DNA of 64,000 nt, from NCBI GenBank assembly GCA_021780105.1, contig JAJXZJ010000053.1, positions 1 to 64,000 on the forward strand, read 5' to 3'. Made by a program: the position numbers and the translations under genes. The notes under the pieces are model-generated. The model searched no databases. It had not been told where the DNA came from and saw only the letters and a program-made list of their open reading frames with translations. Origin of the DNA: a bacterium. GTDB lineage: Bacteria > Verrucomicrobiota > Verrucomicrobiia > Limisphaerales > J093. Positions 54,557 through 62,906 of the stretch are shown here, one piece after another (the first letter of the stretch is position 1; each line of letters starts with the position of its first letter).

Positions 54557-55930
54557 ATGGACGCCAAACCGATGCTGCTCATTGTGGACGACGAGAAGCC
54601 GACGCGCGAAGGGCTGCGCGCCGCGCTGGAGGACCGTTTTGACGTGTATCTCGCCGAGGACGTGGCCACCGCGCTGCAACTGCTCGAAAAGGAGCGGTTC
54701 GACGTGGTGCTGTCCGATTTCCGCCTGCCGAAGGAAGACGGCATGAAGCTCATCACGCGGGCCAAGTCGCTGTCGCAACCGCCGATCTGCATTCTGATGA
54801 CCGCCTACGGCTCGGAGGAACTGGCGGTCGATGCGATGCGCCGCGGGGCGGATGACTACATCGCCAAGGGCCGGCTGCAAATTGACGAGCTGGAAATGCG
54901 CATCGCCCGCGCGTTGCGCCAGCACAAGCTCGAAGCCGAAAACGAAGCGCTGCACCAGCAGCTCGACGCGAAGTTCGGGCTGGAGCGGCTGATCGGCCAG
55001 TCGTCCGCGATGGAGGAGGTTTTCGAGGTGATCAAACAGGTGGCGCCCACGCCGGCGACCGTGCTGATCCAGGGCGAAAGCGGCACCGGCAAGGAGCTGG
55101 TGGCGCGGGCGGTTCACCAGCTCAGTCCGCGCGCCCGCCAGCCGATGGTGACGGTGCATTGCGCGGCGCTGGCGCCGTCGTTGCTGGAGAGCGAGCTGTT
55201 CGGCCACGAGAAGGGCGCGTTCACCGGCGCGAACGAGCGGCGGATCGGGCGGTTCGAGCAGGCCGACGGCGGCACGCTGTTCCTGGATGAAATTGGCGAG
55301 ATTGACGCCAGCACGCAGGTCAAGCTGCTGCGCGTGCTCGGTGAGCGCAGTTTCGAGCGCGTGGGCGCGAACAAAACCATCTCCGTGGACGTGCGGCTCA
55401 TCGCCGCGACGAACAAGAACCTGTCCGCGATGGTCAAGGCGGGCACGTTCCGCGAGGACCTCTATTTCCGGATGCGGGTGGTCGAGCTGTGGCTCCCGCC
55501 GCTGCGCGAGCGGCCCGGCGACGTGCCGTTGCTGGCGCTGCATTTCCTGAAGGAAATCGCCGGCGAATACGGCAAGGCGGTGACGGATTTCACGGTGGAC
55601 GCGCTCCAGGCGCTGGTCAATTACGCCTGGCCGGCCAACGTCCGCGAACTGCGCAACGCCATCGAAGGTGCCGTCGCGTTGTGCCGGGGCGACAAGATCG
55701 CGTTGCGCGACCTGCCGCCGAACGTGCGCGGCGCGGAACCGCCCGGACCCGCCGGGACGAAGTCACTCCTCGAACAGCAGGCGCTGACCCTCGAGGAGGC
55801 GGAGCGGCAGCTCATCATTCGCGCCTTGCAAGAAGCCCGGGGCAACCGCACTCTCGCGGCGAAGAATTTGGGTGTCAGCCGGCGCACATTGCACCGCAAG
55901 CTGCACGTGTATCACTTGGAAGGATTTTAG
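54557..55930 (+). CDS. sigma-54-dependent response regulator (NtrC family)
   Basis: 457 residues from the ATG at 54557. Receiver domain 1-120 with phosphoacceptor Asp 54 (VVLSDFRLP) and the acidic pair DDE at 11-13. AAA+ domain at about 145-375 with Walker A GESGTGKE, the sigma-54-contacting GAFTGA loop, and Walker [12 protein letters not shown]-terminal Fis-type helix-turn-helix ([19 protein letters not shown]). No histidine kinase gene is adjacent, so its signal is unknown. The next gene begins 42 bases later. Confidence 0.92.
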   Translation: MDAKPMLLIVDDEKPTREGLRAALEDRFDVYLAEDVATALQLLEKERFDVVLSDFRLPKEDGMKLITRAKSLSQPPICILMTAYGSEELAVDAMRRGADDYIAKGRLQIDELEMRIARALRQHKLEAENEALHQQLDAKFGLERLIGQSSAMEEVFEVIKQVAPTPATVLIQGESGTGKELVARAVHQLSPRARQPMVTVHCAALAPSLLESELFGHEKGAFTGANERRIGRFEQADGGTLFLDEIGEIDASTQVKLLRVLGERSFERVGANKTISVDVRLIAATNKNLSAMVKAGTFREDLYFRMRVVELWLPPLRERPGDVPLLALHFLKEIAGEYGKAVTDFTVDALQALVNYAWPANVRELRNAIEGAVALCRGDKIALRDLPPNVRGAEPPGPAGTKSLLEQQALTLEEAERQLIIRALQEARGNRTLAAKNLGVSRRTLHRKLHVYHLEGF

Positions 55931-55972
55931 CGCGGGCGCGATCCGTCCGCTGTCGCAAGCGGGATTTTCGTT

Positions 55973-57901
55973 ATGCCAATGCCAAGAACGCAGGAGATGA
56001 TTTACACGCTGGAGGTCGGCAAAGGCGTGAAGGTGGTGAAGCTGATCGCCTTCTTTCTGATCCTGGCGACGGTCACCGTGTTTTACGACCTGCAGTCCTA
56101 CAAGAATTTCAACAACCCCGAGGCGATGGACGCGGCCCAGGTGGCGCGGAACCTCGCCCGCGGCGAGGGGTTCACCACCGAGTCCATCACCCCGCTGGCG
56201 CTGCATCTGGTCGGCGAAAAACTTGGCGCCGCCGCCCGTCTCGGTCATGCCCCGCAACCAGACCTGAACAACCCGCCGGTGTATCCGCTTGTGCTGGCCG
56301 GGCTGATGAAAGTGCTGCCGTTCAACTACGATATGGACCTGGGCTTCTGGTTCTACCAGCCGGAGTTCCTGATCGCGATGTTCAACCAGGCGTTGTTTTT
56401 CCTGACCGTCTGGCTGGTGTTCCGGCTCACCCGCAAGCTGTTCGACGAACCCGCGGCCTGGGTCACCGCCATCGTGCTGCTGGGGTCCGACCTGCTCTGG
56501 CAGTTCAGCGTGTCCGGCCTGCCCACGATGTTGCTGATGCTCATCTTCACCGGCCTGCTCTGGTGCCTGGTGAAGTTGGAGGAAGGCGGGCGCGATGCCG
56601 AGCGGCCGGCCGGCTGGTTCGTCCGCTGGGCCATGCTGACCGGCCTGGTCGCGGGCCTCGGCGCGCTGACGCGTTACTCCTTTGGCTGGTTGATGCTGCC
56701 GGCGCTGCTGTTCCTCGCGCTGTTCCTGGAACGCCGGCGCGGGCTGGTGTGCGGGTTGTCCCTGCTGACGTTTCTGGTGGTCGTCACCCCCTGGCTGGCG
56801 CGCAACTACGCGGTGAGCGGAACGTTCCTCGGCCTGCGGGGCTACGTGTTGCAGGAAGGCACGATGGCGTTTCCCGAGGCGCGGTTGGAACGGTCGCTGA
56901 CGCCGGACGAAAGCAAGCTGGAGCCGCGCGACTACGTGCGCAAGTTCCTGGTGAATCTCGGCGACATGGCACGCAACGATCTCCCCAAGCTGGGCGGCGG
57001 AAGCTGGGTGGCCGCGTTCTTCCTGCCGGCGTTGTTCCTGCCGTTGCGCAGCCAGGCGCTGCAGCGACTCCGCGTGTTTGTGGTGCCAGGCCTGCTGCTG
57101 CTTGTCGTGGTGGAGGCGCTCGGACGGACGCACCTCAGCACCGACAACCCCGGCCTCAACGGCGAGAATCTGCTGGTCCTGCTCACGCCGGCAATTTTCA
57201 TGTTCGGCGTCGGGATGTTTTACGTCGTGCTCTCCCAGCGGGAACTGCCCATTCCGGAGTTGGGGACGCTTCTCACCGCGATTTTCGCCGTGATCGCCTG
57301 TGGGCCGATGCTGCTCAACTTCCTGCCGCCGCGCACCGTTCCGATCACCTACCCGCCTTACTATCCGCCCTGGATTCAGGAGAGCGCCCGGCTCTTCACG
57401 CCGGACGAGTTGTTGATGAGCGACATGCCGTGGGCGGTGGCCTGGTATGGCGACCGTTCCTGCGTCTGGGCGCCCGTGCATGTGGGCAATCCCCTCAAGA
57501 ACCCGCCGGACACGGCCAACTCGTTCTACTCCGTCAACGACGAGCAGCAAACCGTCTCCGGGCTGCTGCTCAGCCCCTTGACGACCAATGTCCGCTTCCT
57601 CAAGGAACTCCTGCAAGGCAAGGATTATGACTGGTCGCGCTTCGCCGCGGACATGCTGATCAACCGCAGCCTGCCAACCCGGTTTCCTTTGCAGAATTGC
57701 CGCATCCGCTATCTGCCGGCCGGCATGCTCCTGCTGGCGGATCGCGCGCGATGGAACGAACAAACTCCCTCGGCGCCCACCCCGGAAGAATTCGACACCG
57801 CGCATAAGCCCGGCGTGAAAGCCCCGCCAGAGCCGCTCATCAAACCGCTGCAGCCGCCGACGCAACAGCCCTTCACCCCCGCCAAGCCCCTCGGCCAATG
57901 A
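55973..57901 (+). CDS. GT39-like integral membrane glycosyltransferase/PMT-superfamily protein
   Basis: 642 residues, about ten membrane helices up to residue 460, then a soluble C-terminal part. Features of GT-C enzymes: NNPEAMDAAQVARNLARGEG after the first helix, TRYSFGWLMLPALL and VTPWLARNYAVSG. Such proteins transfer sugars from polyprenyl-phosphate donors at the periplasmic face, for protein or lipid glycosylation. A clear catalytic Asp-Glu pair cannot be assigned. Stop overlaps the tcdA start as ATGA. Confidence 0.65.
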   Translation: MPMPRTQEMIYTLEVGKGVKVVKLIAFFLILATVTVFYDLQSYKNFNNPEAMDAAQVARNLARGEGFTTESITPLALHLVGEKLGAAARLGHAPQPDLNNPPVYPLVLAGLMKVLPFNYDMDLGFWFYQPEFLIAMFNQALFFLTVWLVFRLTRKLFDEPAAWVTAIVLLGSDLLWQFSVSGLPTMLLMLIFTGLLWCLVKLEEGGRDAERPAGWFVRWAMLTGLVAGLGALTRYSFGWLMLPALLFLALFLERRRGLVCGLSLLTFLVVVTPWLARNYAVSGTFLGLRGYVLQEGTMAFPEARLERSLTPDESKLEPRDYVRKFLVNLGDMARNDLPKLGGGSWVAAFFLPALFLPLRSQALQRLRVFVVPGLLLLVVVEALGRTHLSTDNPGLNGENLLVLLTPAIFMFGVGMFYVVLSQRELPIPELGTLLTAIFAVIACGPMLLNFLPPRTVPITYPPYYPPWIQESARLFTPDELLMSDMPWAVAWYGDRSCVWAPVHVGNPLKNPPDTANSFYSVNDEQQTVSGLLLSPLTTNVRFLKELLQGKDYDWSRFAADMLINRSLPTRFPLQNCRIRYLPAGMLLLADRARWNEQTPSAPTPEEFDTAHKPGVKAPPEPLIKPLQPPTQQPFTPAKPLGQ

Positions 57902-58710
57902 CCGATTATGAGGCGCGTTTCAGCGGCGTGGCCCGGCTGTTCTCGGCGGCCGGCTTGGCGCGTTTGCGCGCCGCCCACGTCTGCGTCGTCGGTCTCGGCG
58001 GTGTCGGTTCCTGGGCGGTGGAGGCCTTGGCCCGCAGCGGCATGGGCGCGTTGACCCTGGTGGACCTCGACGACCTCTGCATCTCCAATCTGAACCGCCA
58101 GCTCCCCGCGCTCGACGCCACCCTCGGCCGGCCGAAGGTCGAAGTCATGGCCGAACGGGTGCGCGGCATCAACCCGGACTGCGTCGTGCAGCCGGTGGCC
58201 GAGTTTTTCACGGCCGCCAACGCCGGCCAAATCCTCGCCCCGCGTTTCGATGGCGTGCTCGACGCCATTGACACCGTGGCGAACAAGGTCTGCCTGATCG
58301 GGTTTTGCCGCGAGCGCGGCCTGCCCGTCGTGACCTGCGGCGCCGCCGGCGGCCGGCGCGACCCGACGCGGATTCGCACGGCCGACCTGTCCGAGGTCTC
58401 GCATGACCGGCTGTTGTTTCAGGTCCGGCGCTGGCTGCGGAAGGATCATGGCTTCCCGCGCGGCAACCAATCGTTTCACGTCACCGCGGTGTTTTCGCCC
58501 GAGCCGCCGGTGTTTCCCCAGACCGACGGTTCCGTGTGCAGCCAGCCCGATGTCCTCACCGCGGACGCCGCGCTGCCGTTGAAGTGCGACGTCGGCCTCG
58601 GCACGGCAGCGTTCGTGACGGGCGTCTTCGGCCTGGTCGCCGCCGGAGTGGTCGTGCGCGGGATCGCCGGCGCTACGCCGGCCGAAGAAACGGGCCAAAC
58701 AGCCGCGTGA
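57898..58710 (+). CDS. tcdA: tRNA threonylcarbamoyladenosine dehydratase (CsdL/TcdA)
   Basis: 270 residues. ThiF/E1-like fold with ATP-binding VVGLGGVGSWAVEALARSG at about 29-47, LVDLDDLCISNLNRQL and DAIDTVANKVCLI, plus the TcdA-specific GAAGGRRDPTRI and FVTGVFGLVAAGVVV. It cyclises t6A37 to ct6A37 in ANN-decoding tRNAs, using ATP; in E. coli it works with the CsdA-CsdE sulfur-relay proteins. Here its 3' end overlaps the convergent SufE-TatD fusion gene by 38 bases. Confidence 0.93.
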   Translation: MTDYEARFSGVARLFSAAGLARLRAAHVCVVGLGGVGSWAVEALARSGMGALTLVDLDDLCISNLNRQLPALDATLGRPKVEVMAERVRGINPDCVVQPVAEFFTAANAGQILAPRFDGVLDAIDTVANKVCLIGFCRERGLPVVTCGAAGGRRDPTRIRTADLSEVSHDRLLFQVRRWLRKDHGFPRGNQSFHVTAVFSPEPPVFPQTDGSVCSQPDVLTADAALPLKCDVGLGTAAFVTGVFGLVAAGVVVRGIAGATPAEETGQTAA

Positions 58711-59932
58711 AATTCGCCTCGACGCGCGCGGCAAGCGCCGGCACGGGTTCGCCGAGGAACGCCGCGAGACCATGGTAAACCCCGCCGAGGTTTGCCGGGT
58801 GGTTCAGCGGCGCGCCATTGGCCGCGGCGAGCGGAAAGCCGTTGGCCGCATCGGGCAGGAGCTGATCCGGCGCGTCCGTTTCCAGCAGCAAGCGGTCCGG
58901 CGGCACCTGCCGGAAGACGTCGCGCTGACGGAGTTTGCGTTTGTGGAGAAAGTAGCCGGGAAAACCGAAGAACGCGCCCAGCCCCGCCAACGGCGCGACC
59001 AGCTCCGCCGGGCCGCCGTAGGAATGCAGCAGGACGCCGCGGCGCGGGCACGGCCCCGCCCGCAGCAATTCATGAAGCCGGCCCCACGCCTGGAGGCAAT
59101 GGAGGCTCGCCGGCAGATTGCGTTCCGCCGCCAGTTCAAGCTGGGCTGAGAAAACTTCCTCCTGCCCGGTGTAATCCAGGCCGGGCTTCCAGCGGTCCAG
59201 GCCGATTTCTCCAACCACGGCGCCGGGCGTTTCGTCAAGGAACCGCGCGAGTGTTTCCCGCCAGCGCGGCGTCCGCTCGTCAATGAACCACGGATGACAA
59301 CCGAAGCTCGGAATGACAAGGTCCGGAAACTGCCGCGCGAGCGCCGCCACGGCCGGCCAGTCGGCTTCGCACGCGCCGTTGACCACCATGCGCGCCACCC
59401 CCGCCTGCCGGCACGCGGCGACCAGTTCCCCCTGCCGGCCGGCAAAACGGTCGTCCTGGAGATGATTGTGCGCGTCGAACCAGCGCGCTTCGGCGCTGGA
59501 TTGGGTTGCGCCGGGCGTTGAAGCGGCTTCCACCAGACACGCGGCCGCAAAACGCCGGATGCGGGCGCTGAGATGCGACAGGGCGTCGCGCCGGTTGGCG
59601 GTGAGCAGACGGTCCAGACCGGCCTGGTGCAGCGGCGCCAGATCGCCGGCCAGAATTTCCGCAGGCGTCAGCCCCGTGAAGAACTCGCAAATACAGCCGG
59701 CCACCGCCTTGACGATCGTCGAGTCGGAATCGCAACGAAACCAGCAGCGGCCCGCCCGGTGTTCGGCCACGAACCAGAGGCGCGCAAGGCAGCCCTCGAC
59801 ACGATGCGCGGCGGACCGCAACTCCGCCGGCAGCGGCTCGCGCTGCCGCGCCTGCGCGACCAGCCAGTTCAGCCGTTCCTGGCCGCGGCGGCGGGTCAGC
59901 TCGGCGAGCAGCAGTTGTTGGCGCTCATTCAA
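58673..59932 (-). CDS. SufE/CsdE-like domain fused to a TatD-family hydrolase
   Basis: 419 residues. Residues 1-135 are SufE/CsdE-like: LNWLVAQARQREPLP, and Cys 48 in RVEGCLARLWF, equivalent to E. coli SufE Cys 51, which accepts persulfide from a Cys desulfurase. From about 150 a TatD-type TIM barrel follows: DAHNHL with metal-binding His 155/157, VGEIGLDRWKPGLDY, LHCLQAWG, LHSYGG and LLETDAPD. SufE acts in sulfur transfer, TatD proteins are 3'-5' DNases or deacylases. The partner gene tcdA lies convergent. The fusion is in one frame with no sign of frameshift. Confidence 0.88.
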   Translation of the reverse strand: MNERQQLLLAELTRRRGQERLNWLVAQARQREPLPAELRSAAHRVEGCLARLWFVAEHRAGRCWFRCDSDSTIVKAVAGCICEFFTGLTPAEILAGDLAPLHQAGLDRLLTANRRDALSHLSARIRRFAAACLVEAASTPGATQSSAEARWFDAHNHLQDDRFAGRQGELVAACRQAGVARMVVNGACEADWPAVAALARQFPDLVIPSFGCHPWFIDERTPRWRETLARFLDETPGAVVGEIGLDRWKPGLDYTGQEEVFSAQLELAAERNLPASLHCLQAWGRLHELLRAGPCPRRGVLLHSYGGPAELVAPLAGLGAFFGFPGYFLHKRKLRQRDVFRQVPPDRLLLETDAPDQLLPDAANGFPLAAANGAPLNHPANLGGVYHGLAAFLGEPVPALAARVEANFTRLFGPFLRPA

Positions 59933-59937
59933 GATGG

Positions 59938-60435
59938 CTATTCCGTGCGCTCTTCAGCCCGCACTTCGTCGCCGACCTGCGCGTCCCCGTTGAGGATGTC
60001 CGCGGCCATCCGGCCGCCTTTGGCCCAAACCGAGGCGCGCACCTCGCCGACACGCCGGCCCAGCCGGAAGACGGCCAGCCGCTGGCCGGGCGACGGCAGG
60101 CTGTTGAAAAAGAAATCCACCACAACGAACTGCGCCTGGGCGTTCACGGAAACCACGCGGCCGAACACGCTCTCCAACGGCGTGATCAACGGGTAACGCG
60201 GCGGGGGGTTCGTGAGCACGGTGGGCGCGAGCGTAATCGGTTTGACCGGCGGCGGCCTGGACGGCTTGGTCCGATTCGTTGCGGCCAGGGGCTGCCCGTC
60301 GGCAACGGCAGCAGGAGGTGCGCCGGACGACGACGACAGTCGCGCGCAACCGGGCAACGCCGCGAGGAGCGTCACGATGAGCGCCAGGCACGACGCACGA
60401 AGGCAGACCGAAGTGAAGGCAGGCGGCAAATCCAT
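59938..60435 (-). CDS. hypothetical lipoprotein
   Basis: 165 residues. Lipoprotein signal LAALPGC with Cys near 30, a Pro-rich linker (about 55-85), then a small beta-rich domain (SVFGRVVSVNAQAQFVVVDF, LAVFRLGRRVGEVRAS, GDEVRAE) similar in style to recurring Verrucomicrobia hypothetical proteins. Its stop lies 5 bases from the start of the SufE-TatD gene and its start 9 bases after the TPR-like gene, so the three may form one operon. Function unknown. Confidence 0.7.
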   Translation of the reverse strand: MDLPPAFTSVCLRASCLALIVTLLAALPGCARLSSSSGAPPAAVADGQPLAATNRTKPSRPPPVKPITLAPTVLTNPPPRYPLITPLESVFGRVVSVNAQAQFVVVDFFFNSLPSPGQRLAVFRLGRRVGEVRASVWAKGGRMAADILNGDAQVGDEVRAEERTE

Positions 60436-60444
60436 GCGGTTTTC

Positions 60445-61248
60445 TCAGCCGGCTTTCGTGACAACGACCTCCCAGCGTTTGTCCCAATCGGCCCAGCTCG
60501 CAGCCCAAACGTCGCCGGAGAGTGCAGCGCGGGCGCGGGTCAGGACTTTGGCGATGTGCGGCAGCTCGCGCTCGACGAGCTTGCGCTCGCCCCAGCGGAG
60601 TTGCGATTCGATCAGGTTGAGCTGGTTTTCCGGGAAATCAGGACACAGATCCACCGCGCGTTGGAGATGCCGGCGGGCCTTGCTGCGGCTGCCGAGACTG
60701 GCCGGCCAGCCGGGGGCGTCCCGGTAGAGCAGCCCGAGGCAGCGATCCGGCCCGGCGTGATCGAGTTGGGGGTCGAGTTCGCGGGCCATGGTGAATTGCT
60801 TCTCCATTTCGTCCACCAATTTCAAGGCGCCGAGTGATTTGGTGCGGGCAAGCTGGCCGAGATTCAGCGCCAGATAATAATGCGCGACGGCCAGCTTCGG
60901 CTCGGACGCAACCAGCGAGCGGCCGGCTTCAATGCCCTCGTGTGCCAGCCCGGCGCGCTGGGTGTCGTTGGTGGCAAACTCGGCCCAGTCGAAACAGGCG
61001 CGGGCGAAGTGCCACGCGGCGGTGACATTCGTGGGCGAGCTCTCGTGGAGCGTCCGGGCTTCGAGGTAAACCTGCCGGGCCTGGGCGGCAAAGTTCGTCG
61101 TCGCGGCCGGCGGCGGCTCGTCCCCCGCCAGGCTGGCGGCGGCCATCAGCGTCCCAGCCAGCCAGGCCGCGGCCCAGGCCCGCGCTCTCCCGGTCTGGCG
61201 GCGGGCCGCCGGTTCATCGGCCGAATAAGAGGTTGCCATTGTGTTCAC
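60445..61248 (-). CDS. secreted TPR-like protein
   Basis: 267 residues (ATG 61248; ATG 61239 is an alternative). A hydrophobic N-terminal segment (AWAAAWLAGTLMAAASLAG) is probably a signal peptide. The remainder is helical: ARTLHESSPTNVTAAWHFAR, AHYYLALNLGQLARTK, KARRHLQRAVDLCPDFPENQL, resembling degenerate tetratricopeptide repeats. Likely a periplasmic protein-interaction module; no function can be named. Its 5' end overlaps the promoter region of the divergent hpnH gene. Confidence 0.7.
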   Translation of the reverse strand: MNTMATSYSADEPAARRQTGRARAWAAAWLAGTLMAAASLAGDEPPPAATTNFAAQARQVYLEARTLHESSPTNVTAAWHFARACFDWAEFATNDTQRAGLAHEGIEAGRSLVASEPKLAVAHYYLALNLGQLARTKSLGALKLVDEMEKQFTMARELDPQLDHAGPDRCLGLLYRDAPGWPASLGSRSKARRHLQRAVDLCPDFPENQLNLIESQLRWGERKLVERELPHIAKVLTRARAALSGDVWAASWADWDKRWEVVVTKAG

Positions 61249-61260
61249 CCGCCGTATAGT
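61233..61260 (+). promoter_or_regulatory. sigma-70-like promoter upstream of hpnH
   Basis: TTGCCA (61233-61238), 16 bases, TATAGT (61255-61260); predicted start about 61267. It overlaps the first codons of the divergent TPR-like gene. The hpnH ATG at 61481 would have a leader of about 210 bases, in which a small open frame begins at 61270. Confidence 0.6.
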
Positions 61261-61269
61261 GGGCGGACA

Positions 61270-61458
61270 GTGAAATGTAACTGGAAACCGTTGCCGTTGG
61301 CAATTTTGACTGCTGCCACTGGTGCAACATACGGCGGCGCTGGCGGTTCCGTGTCACCGGAGACGCGGCCGTCGCGGTTGCCGCTTTGTGGTTTGAGAGT
61401 CACCGGCAAGCCGGCCGCGCCGGTGCTGGAGGCTCTGAAGCCGCCGGAGGCTGGTTGA
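61270..61458 (+). CDS. possible small secreted protein or leader frame before hpnH
   Basis: 62 codons from a GTG at 61270, which lies where the transcript from the promoter at 61233 would begin, so translation could be leaderless. The N-terminus looks like a short signal (MKCNWKPLPLAILTAATGA), the rest is Gly/Pro-rich. It ends 22 bases before the hpnH start. No family recognised; it may be a chance frame in the hpnH leader. Confidence 0.3.
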   Translation: MKCNWKPLPLAILTAATGATYGGAGGSVSPETRPSRLPLCGLRVTGKPAAPVLEALKPPEAG

Positions 61459-61480
61459 CCAGTCTCCAGTCTTATTACGT

Positions 61481-62869
61481 ATGCGATTCCCATTCGCGTT
61501 GTCGGCAAAGATTGCCGCCCACATCATCAAGCACAAGCTGCGCCAGACGCCCAAGTTTGCCCTGGTTCTCCAACTGGAGCCGCTGCACACGTGCAATCTA
61601 ACCTGCACCGGCTGCGGACGCATTCGCGAATACTCCACCAGCCTCAAGGACATGATGAGCCTGGAGGATTGCCTGGCTTCGGCCCGCGAATGCGACGCGC
61701 CGATGGTGTCCATCTGCGGCGGCGAACCGCTGATTTATCCGAAAATCGAGGAACTGGTGGCGGGCGTGCTGGAGCAGGGACGGATTGTTTACGTCTGCAC
61801 CAACGGCATCTTCATGCGGAAGAAGATGAAGGATTACCTGGCGGCGGTATATTCGCCGTCGCAGGAGGCGACGCTGGCCAAACTGCTGGCGGAGAAGCTG
61901 ATCACCGACAAAGATGTTGAAACCATCCGCAAGGGTCGGACCGACAACCGGCCGGTCATCCGGCCGACCAAGTGGATGTATTGGAACGTTCACGTGGACG
62001 GTCTGGAATACACGCACGACCTCATCGTCGAACGCGAAGGCGTCTTCAAGGAATGCGTGGCCGCGATCAAGATGGCCAAGCTGCTGGGCTTCCAGGTGGC
62101 GACGAACACCACGGTTTACCGCGAAACCAACGTGCGCGAGATCGAGGACATGTTCCGGTTCTTCTCCTGGCTTGGCGTGGACGGGCACACCATCTCGCCC
62201 GGCTACGACTACGATGCCGCCAAGAAGGACATGGCGACGCGGCTCGGCAAGAAACCGGAGGATTTCTTCCTGACCCGCAGGATGACCATCGAAAAATTCT
62301 CCCGCATCGAGGACTGGGGCAAGGCGTTCACCATCTTTGGCACGCCGGTCTATCAGGAATTCCTCGCCGGCAAACGGGATTTGACCTGCACCGCCTGGGC
62401 CATTCCCACGCGCAACATCCGCGGCTGGAAAGCGCCGTGCTACCTGATGACCGACGGCCACTACCCGACCTACCGGGAAATGCTGGAAAAGGTGGATTGG
62501 GACAAGTACGGCGTTGTCAACGGCGTCGCCCGCGACTCGCGCTGCGAGAACTGCATGGTGCATTGCGGCTACGATCCCAGCGGCGCGCTGGGAACCAACT
62601 ACCAGCGCGGGGACAATTGGAAGAATTTCCGTTATAATTTCGCGGCGCGGCCCAAGCCGTATCCGGACGGCCATCTGGTCAACGCCTTCAACGGCTTTTC
62701 CGCCGGCAAAGGCCATCTGGCCGAGGCGAAGGCGGCGATCAAGGCCGGCGCGGAGCCGGAAAACGCAGCGCAGCACGTCGGCGCCCGTTGTGGTGGAGGC
62801 GAAACTGGCGAGCGAGATGATTTGCTGGCGAAAATCCGGGTGGCGAGCAAGGCCACTGCCAAAGAGTGA
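61481..62869 (+). CDS. hpnH: adenosylhopane synthase-type radical SAM protein HpnH
   Basis: 462 residues, longer than the usual approximately 330-390. Radical-SAM cluster motif C38-x3-C42-x2-C45 (CNLTCTGC), GGEPLIYPKIEELV, and the DUF3463-type C-terminal region with CTAWAIPTRNIRGWKAPCYL and ENCMVHCGYDPSGAL. HpnH joins a 5'-deoxyadenosyl group to diploptene, starting hopanoid side-chain extension. About 40 extra residues (LLAEKLITDKDVETIRKGR) interrupt the stretch between FMRKKMKDYL and WNVHVDG, and the tail after residue 390 is extra. Followed by hpnJ after 37 bases. Confidence 0.88.
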   Translation: MRFPFALSAKIAAHIIKHKLRQTPKFALVLQLEPLHTCNLTCTGCGRIREYSTSLKDMMSLEDCLASARECDAPMVSICGGEPLIYPKIEELVAGVLEQGRIVYVCTNGIFMRKKMKDYLAAVYSPSQEATLAKLLAEKLITDKDVETIRKGRTDNRPVIRPTKWMYWNVHVDGLEYTHDLIVEREGVFKECVAAIKMAKLLGFQVATNTTVYRETNVREIEDMFRFFSWLGVDGHTISPGYDYDAAKKDMATRLGKKPEDFFLTRRMTIEKFSRIEDWGKAFTIFGTPVYQEFLAGKRDLTCTAWAIPTRNIRGWKAPCYLMTDGHYPTYREMLEKVDWDKYGVVNGVARDSRCENCMVHCGYDPSGALGTNYQRGDNWKNFRYNFAARPKPYPDGHLVNAFNGFSAGKGHLAEAKAAIKAGAEPENAAQHVGARCGGGETGERDDLLAKIRVASKATAKE

Positions 62870-62906
62870 GGCCAATCCGATACCCGCCCAACCGGTCCGA
62901 GTTACG

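Noticed and set aside
54371..55543. N-terminal extension of aspartate kinase to about 796 residues
   Set aside because: The extra region is antisense to the sigma-54 regulator; the family start KFGGTSVGS follows the ATG at 54370.
55489..57898. Long frames of about 710 codons on both strands over the GT39-like gene
   Set aside because: Shadow frames; the annotated frame (55973-57901) alone shows alternating membrane helices and ATGA coupling to tcdA.
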